Of a DNA stretch of 54,323 nt, positions 33,520 through 41,740 are shown piece by piece; the first letter of the stretch is position 1, and every line of letters starts with the position of its first letter. Position numbers and translations under genes: made by a program. Origin of the DNA: an uncultured Woeseiaceae bacterium (GTDB lineage: Bacteria > Pseudomonadota > Gammaproteobacteria > Steroidobacterales > Woeseiaceae); contig CABYDR010000004.1 in NCBI GenBank assembly GCA_902517795.1, positions 1-54,323 on the forward strand, given 5' to 3'. The notes below the pieces were generated by a model that ran no database searches, was not told the DNA's origin, and saw only the letters and a program-made list of their open reading frames with translations.

Positions 33520-34680
33520 ATGCATAAAGAATTTTTAGCTTTTGCAAAAAATATTTTCGGTGGGAGTTTTATCCCTCTTCATCGCCCAGTATTTGAAGGT
33601 AATGAGCGTCAATATTTAGTCGACTGTATTGACTCGAATTTCGTATCTTCGGTTGGTGCAAAGGTAACTGAGTTCGAAGAAAAACTAGCTGCTTTCACAG
33701 GGTCTAAGTATGCAGTAGCGACTGTTAATGGAACTGCCGCTCTTCATGTGGCGATTGAGCTTGCAGGGGTTAAACCTGGAGACGAGGTGATATCTCAGTC
33801 TCTTACTTTTATTGCTACATGTAATGCTATTAGTTATGCAGGGGCTAAACCCCTGTTTGTTGATGTAGATCTCGACACTATGGGGCTAAGCCCTGCTGCA
33901 TTGAAACGATTCCTAGAACAAAATGCTGAGAAAAAGGTGAGAGGCACTTATAATAAAATCTCAGGAAAAAAAATATCTGCCTGTGTCCCTATGCATACTT
34001 TTGGATTTCCGTGTCGGATAGCGGAGATTGCCGAGATTTGTGCTGATTGGGATATAGCTTTGATAGAGGATGTTGCTGAGTCTCTGGGTAGTTTCGTAGG
34101 CAACCGGCATACAGGTACTTTTGGCTCAATGGCCACACTTAGTTTTAATGGGAACAAGTTAATTACGACAGGTGGCGGAGGCATGATTATTACTAATGAC
34201 TCTGAGCTGGCTGAGCGAGCGAAGTATATTACAACTACTGCAAAGGTTCCTCATCCATACGAGTTTGTGCATGATGAGATAGGTTATAACTATCGTATGC
34301 CTAATCTCAATGCAGCTCTAGGATGTGCACAAATGGAGCGCTTAAATGAAATTTTGGCTATAAAAATAAAATTAGCTAATCAATTGGGAGAATTTTTTGA
34401 TCAGAATGATGTCAGGTTTGTTAGGGCTATCGATGAAAATAAAGCTAATCACTGGCTGAATACATTGGTTTTAGATTCTAGAGAAGAGCGTGATAACTTC
34501 TTAAAATTTACTAATGATAATGGTGTTATGACACGGCCAATATGGACATTGATGTCCAAACTTCCAATGTATAAAGAGTGTCAAACTGATGGACTTGAAA
34601 ATTCTCTTTGGTTAGAAGATCGAGTAGTAAATATACCCTCAAGTGTTCCTGATGGAGCCTTAAAAAAACTGGATAAGTAA
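33520..34680 (+). CDS. LegC-family PLP-dependent sugar aminotransferase
   Basis: A 386-residue DegT/DnrJ/EryC1 aminotransferase, closest to LegC/PglE-type enzymes that aminate UDP-4-keto-6-deoxy-GlcNAc to UDP-2-acetamido-4-amino-trideoxyhexose. The start with FIPLHRPVFEGNERQYL and the PLP lysine in LSFNGNKLITTGGGG are characteristic. NYRMPNLNAALGCAQ is the usual C-terminal motif. It is followed after 8 bases by the 4,6-dehydratase that would make its substrate. The ribosome-binding site AAAGGTGGAG is strong. Confidence 0.9.
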   Translation: MHKEFLAFAKNIFGGSFIPLHRPVFEGNERQYLVDCIDSNFVSSVGAKVTEFEEKLAAFTGSKYAVATVNGTAALHVAIELAGVKPGDEVISQSLTFIATCNAISYAGAKPLFVDVDLDTMGLSPAALKRFLEQNAEKKVRGTYNKISGKKISACVPMHTFGFPCRIAEIAEICADWDIALIEDVAESLGSFVGNRHTGTFGSMATLSFNGNKLITTGGGGMIITNDSELAERAKYITTTAKVPHPYEFVHDEIGYNYRMPNLNAALGCAQMERLNEILAIKIKLANQLGEFFDQNDVRFVRAIDENKANHWLNTLVLDSREERDNFLKFTNDNGVMTRPIWTLMSKLPMYKECQTDGLENSLWLEDRVVNIPSSVPDGALKKLDK

Positions 34681-34688
34681 TTTTTACT

Positions 34689-35876
34689 ATGGACATATTA
34701 AAACTAATTGGTCGAAAGGCGCTTCTGTTTGATGACGACATTTCAACTCGAAGAAAAGAACTAGAGGCATTGGTTTCAAATAGCCGTTTTTTGGTGATAG
34801 GTGGCGCAGGTTCTATTGGCCAGGCGGTTACGCGTGAAATATTTAAAAGGAATCCTCTTGCGCTTCATGTTGTTGATATAAGTGAAAATAATATGGTGGA
34901 ACTTGTAAGAGATATTCGAAGCACTCTCGGTTACATTGATGGTGACTTCCGCACCTTTGCTCTTGATTGCGGTAGTAATGAATACAGAGCACTAATGAAT
35001 GCTAGTGAGGGTTATGACTATGCCCTTAATCTTTCGGCGCTTAAGCATGTTCGAAGTGAAAAAGATCCTTTTACATTGATGCGTCTTATTGAGGTCAATA
35101 TCCTTAATACCATTAAGACAGTTCAAATGGCTAAAGCGCAGGGCGCCAAGAAGTATTTTTGCGTATCAACCGATAAAGCGGCTAATCCAGTGAATATGAT
35201 GGGTGCAAGTAAACGCATCATGGAAATGTTTCTGATGCGTGAAAGCGAATCTATGGTAATTTCGACTGCTAGATTTGCTAACGTCGCGTTTTCAGATGGT
35301 TCACTTTTACACGGGTTTAACCAACGTTTTGCTAAACGGCAACCTATTTCAGCCCCATATGATGTTAGACGTTATTTTGTAACTCCCCAAGAATCTGGAG
35401 AACTATGTCTAATGTCATGCCTCCTTGGCGAAAATAGAGATATCTTTTTCCCAAAGTTAAGTGAACAACTTCATTTAACTACTTTTTCTAACATTGCTGA
35501 GCGCTACTTAGAGAATCTTGGGTACGAACCTTATCATTGCTCAACTGAGGAGGAAGCAAGAGACCGATCTGATGAATTAATTGCTTCCAAGCGTTGGCCG
35601 TGTTATTTCTTCAAATCAGATACCTCAGGTGAAAAAGATTTTGAAGAATTTTTTACAGACAACGAAACTCTCGATATGAATCAGTTTAAGAATATAGGGG
35701 TGATTAAAAACGAAGCTATCTTCAGTTCCAATATGCTGGATAATTTCTTAGAGGTGATCTATGACCTCCGCGCTCAAAAAATTTGGGAAAAGTCACAAAT
35801 AGTTGATCTATTTAATGAGATGCTCCCTGACTTTGATCACAAAGAGACAGGTAAATATTTAGATGGGAGAATGTAA
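34689..35876 (+). CDS. UDP-N-acetylglucosamine 4,6-dehydratase-type protein (soluble, retaining type)
   Basis: A 395-residue extended SDR of the polysaccharide-biosynthesis CapD-like group. The cofactor loop is VIGGAGSIGQAVTRE, the middle LSALKHVRSEKDPFT, and the catalytic segment VSTDKAANPVNMMGASKR. It lacks the N-terminal membrane spans of PglF/WbpM. Together with the aminotransferase upstream and the acetyltransferase downstream, it should lead to UDP-2,4-diacetamido-2,4,6-trideoxyhexose. It is separate from PseB, which has inverting chemistry. Confidence 0.87.
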   Translation: MDILKLIGRKALLFDDDISTRRKELEALVSNSRFLVIGGAGSIGQAVTREIFKRNPLALHVVDISENNMVELVRDIRSTLGYIDGDFRTFALDCGSNEYRALMNASEGYDYALNLSALKHVRSEKDPFTLMRLIEVNILNTIKTVQMAKAQGAKKYFCVSTDKAANPVNMMGASKRIMEMFLMRESESMVISTARFANVAFSDGSLLHGFNQRFAKRQPISAPYDVRRYFVTPQESGELCLMSCLLGENRDIFFPKLSEQLHLTTFSNIAERYLENLGYEPYHCSTEEEARDRSDELIASKRWPCYFFKSDTSGEKDFEEFFTDNETLDMNQFKNIGVIKNEAIFSSNMLDNFLEVIYDLRAQKIWEKSQIVDLFNEMLPDFDHKETGKYLDGRM

Positions 35877-35878
35877 AT

Positions 35879-36544
35879 ATGCAGCGGATCTTTGATATTA
35901 TTTTTTCGGGTATTACGCTGGTTTTACTTTCACCTCTTTTGCTGCCCCTAATGTTTATTTTACGAATGACAGGAGAGGGAGAGATTTTCTTCCCGCAGAG
36001 TCGTGTTGGGTCAGGAGGTAAACATTTTAAGCTCTATAAATTTGCTACCATGCTCAAAGATAGTCCTAACATGGGCACAGGCACTGTCACTATCAAAAAT
36101 GACCCACGCGTGCTTCCGATGGGTAGATTTCTCCGTAAAACAAAAATCAATGAGTTGCCTCAACTTATCAATATATTTAATGGTGATATGAGTGTTATTG
36201 GGCCGCGCCCTCAGACTCAGCGTTGCTTTGACGCATTTCCACTATCATCGCAGAATGAAATAATTAAAGTCCGACCAGGCTTGTCTGGTATTGGATCGAT
36301 CATATTTCGTAATGAAGAAGATATGATGTATGCAAATAATGATCCGGACAAGTTCTATGATGAGATTGTCATGCCTTATAAAGGATCTCTGGAGGATTGG
36401 TATGTCTCTCATCAAAATATTGCTTCTTATTTCAGTCTTATTGGTCTCACTATATGGGTCATGTTAGGTTTTAGTTCTGGTTTGGGCTGGAAACTATTCA
36501 AAGACTTACCTCCTCCGCCACAAGAATTAGATAAATGGATGTAA
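35879..36544 (+). CDS. Polyprenyl-phosphate phosphoglycosyl transferase (PglC-like), initiating sugar transferase
   Basis: Transfers a phospho-sugar from a UDP-sugar to undecaprenyl phosphate, starting assembly. It has 221 residues, the monotopic PglC size. A re-entrant hydrophobic N-terminal segment IIFSGITLVLLSPLLLPLMF is followed by FFPQSRVG, KLYKFATML and GDMSVIGPRPQ. The usual catalytic Asp-Glu dyad (DELPQL) reads NELPQL here, with Asn91-Glu92. Variants of this kind may exist in related enzymes, but the nucleophile position deserves attention. It starts 2 bases after the dehydratase and overlaps the acetyltransferase by 10 bases. Confidence 0.88.
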   Translation: MQRIFDIIFSGITLVLLSPLLLPLMFILRMTGEGEIFFPQSRVGSGGKHFKLYKFATMLKDSPNMGTGTVTIKNDPRVLPMGRFLRKTKINELPQLINIFNGDMSVIGPRPQTQRCFDAFPLSSQNEIIKVRPGLSGIGSIIFRNEEDMMYANNDPDKFYDEIVMPYKGSLEDWYVSHQNIASYFSLIGLTIWVMLGFSSGLGWKLFKDLPPPPQELDKWM

Positions 36545-37134
36545 AACTCCATAAACTGAACAGTAGTGACTATAGAACAGTCGCTAGCCTTCATTGCGAT
36601 CATATCAATCAGGGTTTTTTAGCGACTTTGGGTGTCCCATTTCTCACTTTGCTCTACGAGGCAATCGACAAGGATAGCGAAAGTGTTTTGCTTGTAGAGC
36701 GCGAGGATCGCAACGTTGTTGGATTTGTGACAGGAACTCGTGGGTTGGGGCGGATATATAAGCAGCTTCTATTAAAACCTCTTCGATTAATTCACGCTCT
36801 CAAATCTTGTCTATTATCGCCTTCTAAAATGTATAAAATTTTAGAGGTACTTTTAATAAGTAAAGGCAGTAATATTTCTTCCGATTTACCTAAGCAAGAA
36901 CTACTTTCTATCGTGGTTAATCCGGCTTATCAGGGTGGAGGCCATGCTGAGAATTTATTCAACGCTCTTTGTTCTCACTTCAGAGAAGAGGGTGCAAGTA
37001 GTTTTAGCATTGTTGTCGGGAGTAGTTTGGATAGGGCCCATGCTTTTTATAAGAAGATGGGGTCTATTCCTGTTAAAGAAATCCAAGTACATAAAGGCGC
37101 TGATTCTGTGGTTTATGTGAAGGATTTGAGCTAA
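36535..37134 (+). CDS. GNAT-family N-acetyltransferase
   Basis: A 199-residue GNAT protein. The acetyl-CoA loop is in VNPAYQGGGHAENLFNAL, with a strand-helix pattern AHAFYKKMGSIPV near the end. Being last in the aminotransferase-dehydratase-PglC unit, it most likely acetylates the 4-amino group of the UDP-trideoxyhexose, the role played by the unrelated PglD in Campylobacter. It could alternatively serve as the missing PseH, which is also a GNAT enzyme, but the distance from the pse operon argues for the nearby pathway. Confidence 0.82.
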   Translation: MDVKLHKLNSSDYRTVASLHCDHINQGFLATLGVPFLTLLYEAIDKDSESVLLVEREDRNVVGFVTGTRGLGRIYKQLLLKPLRLIHALKSCLLSPSKMYKILEVLLISKGSNISSDLPKQELLSIVVNPAYQGGGHAENLFNALCSHFREEGASSFSIVVGSSLDRAHAFYKKMGSIPVKEIQVHKGADSVVYVKDLS

Positions 37135-37183
37135 TAGTCGTCTGAGTCTCTTTGCGCTGCAGGCACTAGGGCATAATTCATTC

Positions 37184-37545
37184 TTAGTTGTAGATACACC
37201 AATCTCGCAGATATTTCATTGCAGTCGAATCCATCTGCCATCCCCCTTTAAGCATTATTTTTTCCAAGGATTCTCCTTACTCTAAAAGTCAAGTGCTTCA
37301 CCTACTCTAAATAAATGACCGTTGAGTGGTTCTTCATCGGAGTCTATTTTCAAGTCCTTTTGCAGTGCTTTCAATAGGGTGCTTACATTTTCTGGGTGTA
37401 GGTTGTTACCAAAATGCCCTGCCTATTAATTTAACTCAGAATATAGCCTTCATCGCTGATCATACTCCTCCATTTTTCTAATAAGTCGAACAGTTCTTGG
37501 CCGGGTGACAATACCAAGACTCTCTAACTGCTCGTGTATAGGAAT
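37184..37545 (-). pseudogene. Degraded tyrosine recombinase (integrase) remnant
   Basis: The 550-bp gap 37135-37684 has no intact gene, but its minus strand encodes scattered parts of a site-specific integrase. From its N-terminal side: IPIHEQLESLGIVTRPRTVR then a stop; LNGHLFRVGEALDF (the HxxR box, normally GHSxRVGAA); and GESLEKIMLKGGWQ followed by MDSTAMKYLRDW with the catalytic tyrosine region. Between the last parts are a one-base frameshift and a stop where Gln is expected. Large internal sections are missing. This marks a former mobile element at the edge of the variable sugar-gene region. Confidence 0.7.
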
Positions 37546-37726
37546 GCTTAATGGTCATAGCTACCAATATCAACTTGGAAATAGTTAGTTGAAATTATCC
37601 GATCCAAATCTCGCAACTTTTTCTTTTGTTTGCATTACTTTTGCTTATAGTTATTAAATAATTGTTGAAATTATAGTTTAGGAATTGGAAATATTAAAAA
37701 TTATGAAATATGGGGCAGAAATTCTT

Positions 37727-38491
37727 ATGATATTCAAGAATAATAATTTTACAAGGTTATATATTGGATTAATTATTTTACTTTTCTCTTTTTTTGTTGA
37801 AAGCAAAGAGTTTAATTATGAATTTCACTGGTCATATATTCCTGTTGCTAAATTATCAGTAAAATTCAATGAATCCTTATCTCAGTATAATACAAATCTT
37901 TATGATGTAGAATTTCAGATTTTCACTCAGGGGCCATTGAAATTATTAAGAGATTATTCATCTCAAGGCTACTTGAAGAGTAATTCTTCTGAAAGCTGGG
38001 ATTATAATTTATACGGATATGATCGTGGCGAATTAGAAGAAAAATCAATTAGATACTTTAATTATAAAGCACCTGTAATTAAAAAATTTATCGATGATGC
38101 GGGAGTTTTACCTATCAATATAGACCCTAACATGGATAAAAATGCAGTAGATCCATTTTCGGTTTTATTTAGAACTATTGAGCAATTGAAATCTGAGCAA
38201 AGATGTCAAAATGAATACAATGTAATGGATGGTAAAAGAAGGTATAAAATAATAGTTGAACTGATAAATGATATAGAAGATGTCGAAAAATATAAGAACA
38301 ATAATAAAGACGTCATTTTTTACTGTAAGTTTACTTTTTCTGAATTACAGGAAGAAAAAAACAAGTGGCCATTCAATAGAAAAGATAGATACTTAGATAT
38401 ATGGTTTTCTAGCGACTTAAATTACAAACCCGTTCGCTTCTTTTCTAAAACACCAATAGGAAGTGTAGTGGGGCAATATATATCCAAATAG
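37727..38491 (+). CDS. DUF3108-type exported protein
   Basis: A protein of 254 residues from ATG 37727 (MIFKNNNFTRL), giving a signal peptide with hydrophobic core LYIGLIILLFSFFVES. The earlier TTG 37685 and ATG 37703 would add a polar lead. The mature part begins FNYEFHWSYIPVAKLSVKF and ends YKPVRFFSKTPIGSVVGQY, matching the DUF3108 pattern of a periplasmic beta-rich protein. Its position next to YjbE/YjbH-like genes suggests a role in polysaccharide secretion; no biochemical function is known to me. Confidence 0.72.
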   Translation: MIFKNNNFTRLYIGLIILLFSFFVESKEFNYEFHWSYIPVAKLSVKFNESLSQYNTNLYDVEFQIFTQGPLKLLRDYSSQGYLKSNSSESWDYNLYGYDRGELEEKSIRYFNYKAPVIKKFIDDAGVLPINIDPNMDKNAVDPFSVLFRTIEQLKSEQRCQNEYNVMDGKRRYKIIVELINDIEDVEKYKNNNKDVIFYCKFTFSELQEEKNKWPFNRKDRYLDIWFSSDLNYKPVRFFSKTPIGSVVGQYISK

Positions 38492-38525
38492 AAAAATATT
38501 CAGAAAATACTAAATAAAATATAGT

Positions 38526-38546
38526 AAATCTTCGTGGTAAAGATTT
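38526..38546 (+). repeat. 7-bp inverted repeat upstream of the yjbE-like gene
   Basis: AAATCTT / AAGATTT with a 7-base loop CGTGGTA, 35 bases after the DUF3108 gene. It could be a weak terminator of that gene or an operator near the yjbE promoter. Only two T follow, then AATTTTAT. Confidence 0.35.
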
Positions 38547-38739
38547 AATTTTATGCTAACTTGTTAGTTGTGATTATCTACTATCATCTTTTTATTTAAT
38601 TTGAAGTTTTATTGCCTGAACGAATGAAGATAAGGAGAAATAAAATTTGCAATTAAAAAAGGATATATGTGATAATTACCGAATTATTAGGAATATAATA
38701 GATTTTTTTAATCGAGGCTTAGAATTAAGGTGTAATTAT

Positions 38740-39021
38740 ATGAAGAACTTTAAAACAATAATTTTAGTAATGATCGCGCTCGCAGGTGCACCATTAACCA
38801 GTCACGGACAAGCTGGTAGTGCAGCTGGTGGGATGTCAGTTGGAACAGCAGTCGCAATAGGTGTTGTAGGCGCAGCATTATTGGTTGCATTGGGTGATAG
38901 CTCTAGTTCAGCACCGGCAGCTGCAGCGGGAGCTGGAACAGACAGCGCTGCAGAAGCTTCAACATCAACTACAGTAGTTCAGTCAGCTAGTTCAACAACA
39001 ACTACAACGAACACAAACTGA
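38740..39021 (+). CDS. YjbE/GfcA-like small Ala/Ser/Thr-rich exported protein
   Basis: The start is ATG 38740 (MKNFKTIILVMIALAGAP), which has AAGG 9 bases upstream; the track start at 38647 adds an unlikely charged lead. The 93 residues comprise a signal peptide, a glycine/alanine stretch (GTAVAIGVVGAALLVALG) and an Ala/Ser/Thr-rich tail ending SSTTTTTNTN. E. coli YjbE and GfcA have the same design, including the threonine-rich end, and sit at the head of polysaccharide operons. The role is unknown but tied to exopolysaccharide secretion. A terminator follows at once. Confidence 0.72.
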   Translation: MKNFKTIILVMIALAGAPLTSHGQAGSAAGGMSVGTAVAIGVVGAALLVALGDSSSSAPAAAAGAGTDSAAEASTSTTVVQSASSTTTTTNTN

Positions 39022-39042
39022 AGAAAACGAAAATAGAATTAA

Positions 39043-39072
39043 GAAAAAAAACGGCGAAAGCCGTTTTTTTTT
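39043..39072 (+). terminator. Strong intrinsic terminator between the yjbE- and yjbH-like genes
   Basis: AACGGC-GAAA-GCCGTT stem with a GAAA tetraloop, extended by an A-run on the 5' side and followed by nine T. It lies 22 bases after the yjbE-like stop and 12 bases before the yjbH-like start, so it should leave the small gene as an abundant short transcript with read-through to the rest. Confidence 0.85.
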
Positions 39073-39083
39073 GCTAGTCATAG

Positions 39084-41120
39084 ATGTATAAGTTTTTTTA
39101 CATATTATTATTTGTATCAACTAATCTATTCGCATCCGATTTAGGAATAACCGGTGTTATAGATACTCCTTCAGCAAGAATGCAAGATGATGGTACATTA
39201 AAAATAACTTTTAGCCATCAAGATATAGCAAATATTACAAATATAACTTATCAAGCAACACCTTGGCTTGAAACAACGATCAGATATGCTTATGGTTCTT
39301 TGCCCTACAAAGATAGAAGTTATGCGGCAAAAATTACCCTTTTAAATGAAAGTGAATTTAAACCAAATATTGCTATTGGCGTTCAAGATATTATAGGAAC
39401 TGGTGTTTTTAGTTCTGAGTATATTGTTGCTTCAAAAAAAATTAAAAATATTGATATTTCATTAGGATTAGGTTGGGGTCGTTTAGCTGGTAAAAATACG
39501 ATTAAAAATCCTTTATTAAATGTAAATGATTCTTTTTTAAATAGAAATAAAAAAAGTAATATAGGCGGTACATATGGTGGAAAATTAAGAGCTAGTAGCT
39601 TCTTTAGAGGGTCTAAGGCCGGAATATTTGGCGGAATAAAATACACAATCCCAAATACAAATTTTAAATTGCTCGCTGAATATAATACGGATTCATACCA
39701 AACAGAAATTATAAGTGGTGTTAAGCCTGATATTTCACCATTAAGTTATGGTATTGAATGGAACGGATCATCAGGAAATCTTAACTTAACCCATCAACAA
39801 GGTAATCTCGGATTTTCATTTTCTACGATGCTGGATACCAAATCTCCGCCTCTTAAGCAGAAAATTGAACCTTTTTTTTCTTCTTCTGATAATTATTTCA
39901 CTGCACCAGAAACACTGAATTTTAATAATTGGTACCATCGCTTGCTTTATGATCTTGAGCAATCTGGCCTATATCTTAGAAGTGCGAAAATTTTACCTAA
40001 TAAAAAGGCAATAATAGAGTTCTCTAATCTTCGATTTAATCTTGCAGCTGATGCTATCAATAGAGTACTTACTTTATCTCAAATACACCTTCCAAGTGAT
40101 ATTAATAATATTGATTTGATTTTAAATGAGAGTGGTTTTAATGTCTTGACTATTAGCTATTTTAGAGGTAATTCTGATAGAAATTTCGTAAGGAATAATA
40201 GTTATAATAAAATTGAGATTCACAAGCCTTCAGGAGTAAATAATCCATCCAACTATACAAAGCGTGTTGTTCCCTATACACATATCAATGCTAATTTAGC
40301 AGCTAGATTTCAGTTATTTGATCCAGATAATCCTGCAAAACATCAAATTTTTCTTAAAATAGATTCAGTTACCAGTATTTCTCAACATTGGAATCTCATT
40401 GGCTCTTATGCATTGGATATTGATAATAATTTTGATCTAAATCGAGGACCTGGTTCAGTACTTGAACATGTTAGAACTGATATTAACAAATATTTAGTTT
40501 ATGGTTCTTCTGGACTTGAGTCTCTCTATTTAGAAAAAAAATCAACATACAATGAAAAAATTCACTATAGGGCATATGCAGGAGTATTAGAGAGTATGTA
40601 TAGCGGATTGGGAATAGAGGTTTTATATCAACCGTTTATGTCAAGAATAGCTGTTGGCGGAACTATTAACAAAGTAATAAAAAGAGATTACTCAAGAAAC
40701 TTAAAATTATTAGATTATAAAACTACAACTGGTTTTTTGAGCTTATATTATGCTTCACCCTTATATAATTATGATTTTGCTCTGCACATCGGTAAATATT
40801 TAGCGAAAGACAAAGGGGCCACTTTTGAAATAAGAAGAACATTTGATAATGGCTTCTCTGTAGGAGCTTTTGCTACTTTTACAAATGTCTCTGCATCTGA
40901 CTTTGGAGAAGGAAGTTTTGATAAAGGGTTATATTTTAAGATACCTTTTGACACATTCATGCAAAATCATAACAGGGGCTCTTACTCTACTATAATTCGA
41001 TCACTTCAGAGAGATGGTGGGCAGAAGTTAGATGATTATACTGGAAGATTATGGTTTGACTTGAGAGGTGTTCGCTATGACAGTTTCATCAATAACAAAA
41101 AAAGAATGAACCCACAATGA
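39084..41120 (+). CDS. YjbH/GfcD-like outer-membrane exopolysaccharide protein
   Basis: A 678-residue exported protein with signal peptide MYKFFYILLFVSTNLFAS and mature start DLGITGVIDTPSARMQDDG, the hallmark of the YjbH family. The rest alternates short amphipathic strands (for example ISLGLGWGRLAG, GGIKYTIP, YYASPLYNYDFALHIGKY), in line with an outer-membrane beta barrel. The length agrees with E. coli YjbH (about 700). It is thought to help polysaccharide cross the outer membrane. It overlaps the lipoprotein gene by ATGA. Little space separates it from the terminator, so its expression depends on read-through. Confidence 0.85.
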   Translation: MYKFFYILLFVSTNLFASDLGITGVIDTPSARMQDDGTLKITFSHQDIANITNITYQATPWLETTIRYAYGSLPYKDRSYAAKITLLNESEFKPNIAIGVQDIIGTGVFSSEYIVASKKIKNIDISLGLGWGRLAGKNTIKNPLLNVNDSFLNRNKKSNIGGTYGGKLRASSFFRGSKAGIFGGIKYTIPNTNFKLLAEYNTDSYQTEIISGVKPDISPLSYGIEWNGSSGNLNLTHQQGNLGFSFSTMLDTKSPPLKQKIEPFFSSSDNYFTAPETLNFNNWYHRLLYDLEQSGLYLRSAKILPNKKAIIEFSNLRFNLAADAINRVLTLSQIHLPSDINNIDLILNESGFNVLTISYFRGNSDRNFVRNNSYNKIEIHKPSGVNNPSNYTKRVVPYTHINANLAARFQLFDPDNPAKHQIFLKIDSVTSISQHWNLIGSYALDIDNNFDLNRGPGSVLEHVRTDINKYLVYGSSGLESLYLEKKSTYNEKIHYRAYAGVLESMYSGLGIEVLYQPFMSRIAVGGTINKVIKRDYSRNLKLLDYKTTTGFLSLYYASPLYNYDFALHIGKYLAKDKGATFEIRRTFDNGFSVGAFATFTNVSASDFGEGSFDKGLYFKIPFDTFMQNHNRGSYSTIIRSLQRDGGQKLDDYTGRLWFDLRGVRYDSFINNKKRMNPQ

Positions 41121-41644
41121 ATAAATTTATATACTTATCATTGATCTTGATGCAATTAACTTCTTGCTCTTTTAGTTCTAGTCAATTTGACTTGATCAAA
41201 AATATGATTTCTCCTGAAAATAATTCATCTAAACCAGAGAAAAATTGGAATGCTTACTGGATGGATAAAAAAATTGATCTTTATGCTATAAATGTTAATG
41301 ATCAAGTTATTTTTGCAGATGAAAAAATAAATATTTTCTATAAAGATAAACAAATATATAAAATTACTGGTTTATTACCTGAGCTCCAAACCCTTGAAAT
41401 TGAATCAAAAGATAATTTGTTATTGTTTATGTCTGATGGAAGGCATATTGGAGTCGATTCTTGTGAATTAGGCTACTCAGTCTCAATAGATGAAAATTAT
41501 GAAAAATATCTGCGTTCATGTTTTAGTGCAAATACTAATAAAACATATGAAAATCATGTGGTCTTTAATACTGAAGGCATGATAATTAGTTTGCGATTTA
41601 AGATTCATCCTGAATACAATTCATTGCAATTGAGCATGAAGTAA
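41117..41644 (+). CDS. YjbF/GfcB-like lipoprotein
   Basis: A 175-residue lipoprotein: signal peptide with lipobox LTSC (Cys17) followed by SFSSSQFDLIK. The remainder (WMDKKIDLYAINVNDQVIFADEKI, ISLRFKIHPEY) is a small beta-rich domain like YjbF/GfcB. It is probably attached to the outer membrane and works with the YjbH-like barrel. E. coli has a third partner, YjbG/GfcC, that I do not find here. Confidence 0.75.
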   Translation: MNKFIYLSLILMQLTSCSFSSSQFDLIKNMISPENNSSKPEKNWNAYWMDKKIDLYAINVNDQVIFADEKINIFYKDKQIYKITGLLPELQTLEIESKDNLLLFMSDGRHIGVDSCELGYSVSIDENYEKYLRSCFSANTNKTYENHVVFNTEGMIISLRFKIHPEYNSLQLSMK

Positions 41645-41740
41645 ACTATGAGTTATTATATAAATCAATAAATAAATGTTAATATGCACTCTTTCTGTGG
41701 ATTTCACTCACTTAGTACAAAATAAATTGGTGTCAAAGTA

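Noticed and set aside
33520-35876. Complete legionaminic acid pathway suggested by the LegC-like aminotransferase
   Set aside because: No LegG hydrolase/epimerase or LegI synthase is present next to it; the adjacent PglC-like transferase and GNAT fit a UDP-diacetamido-trideoxyhexose used directly.
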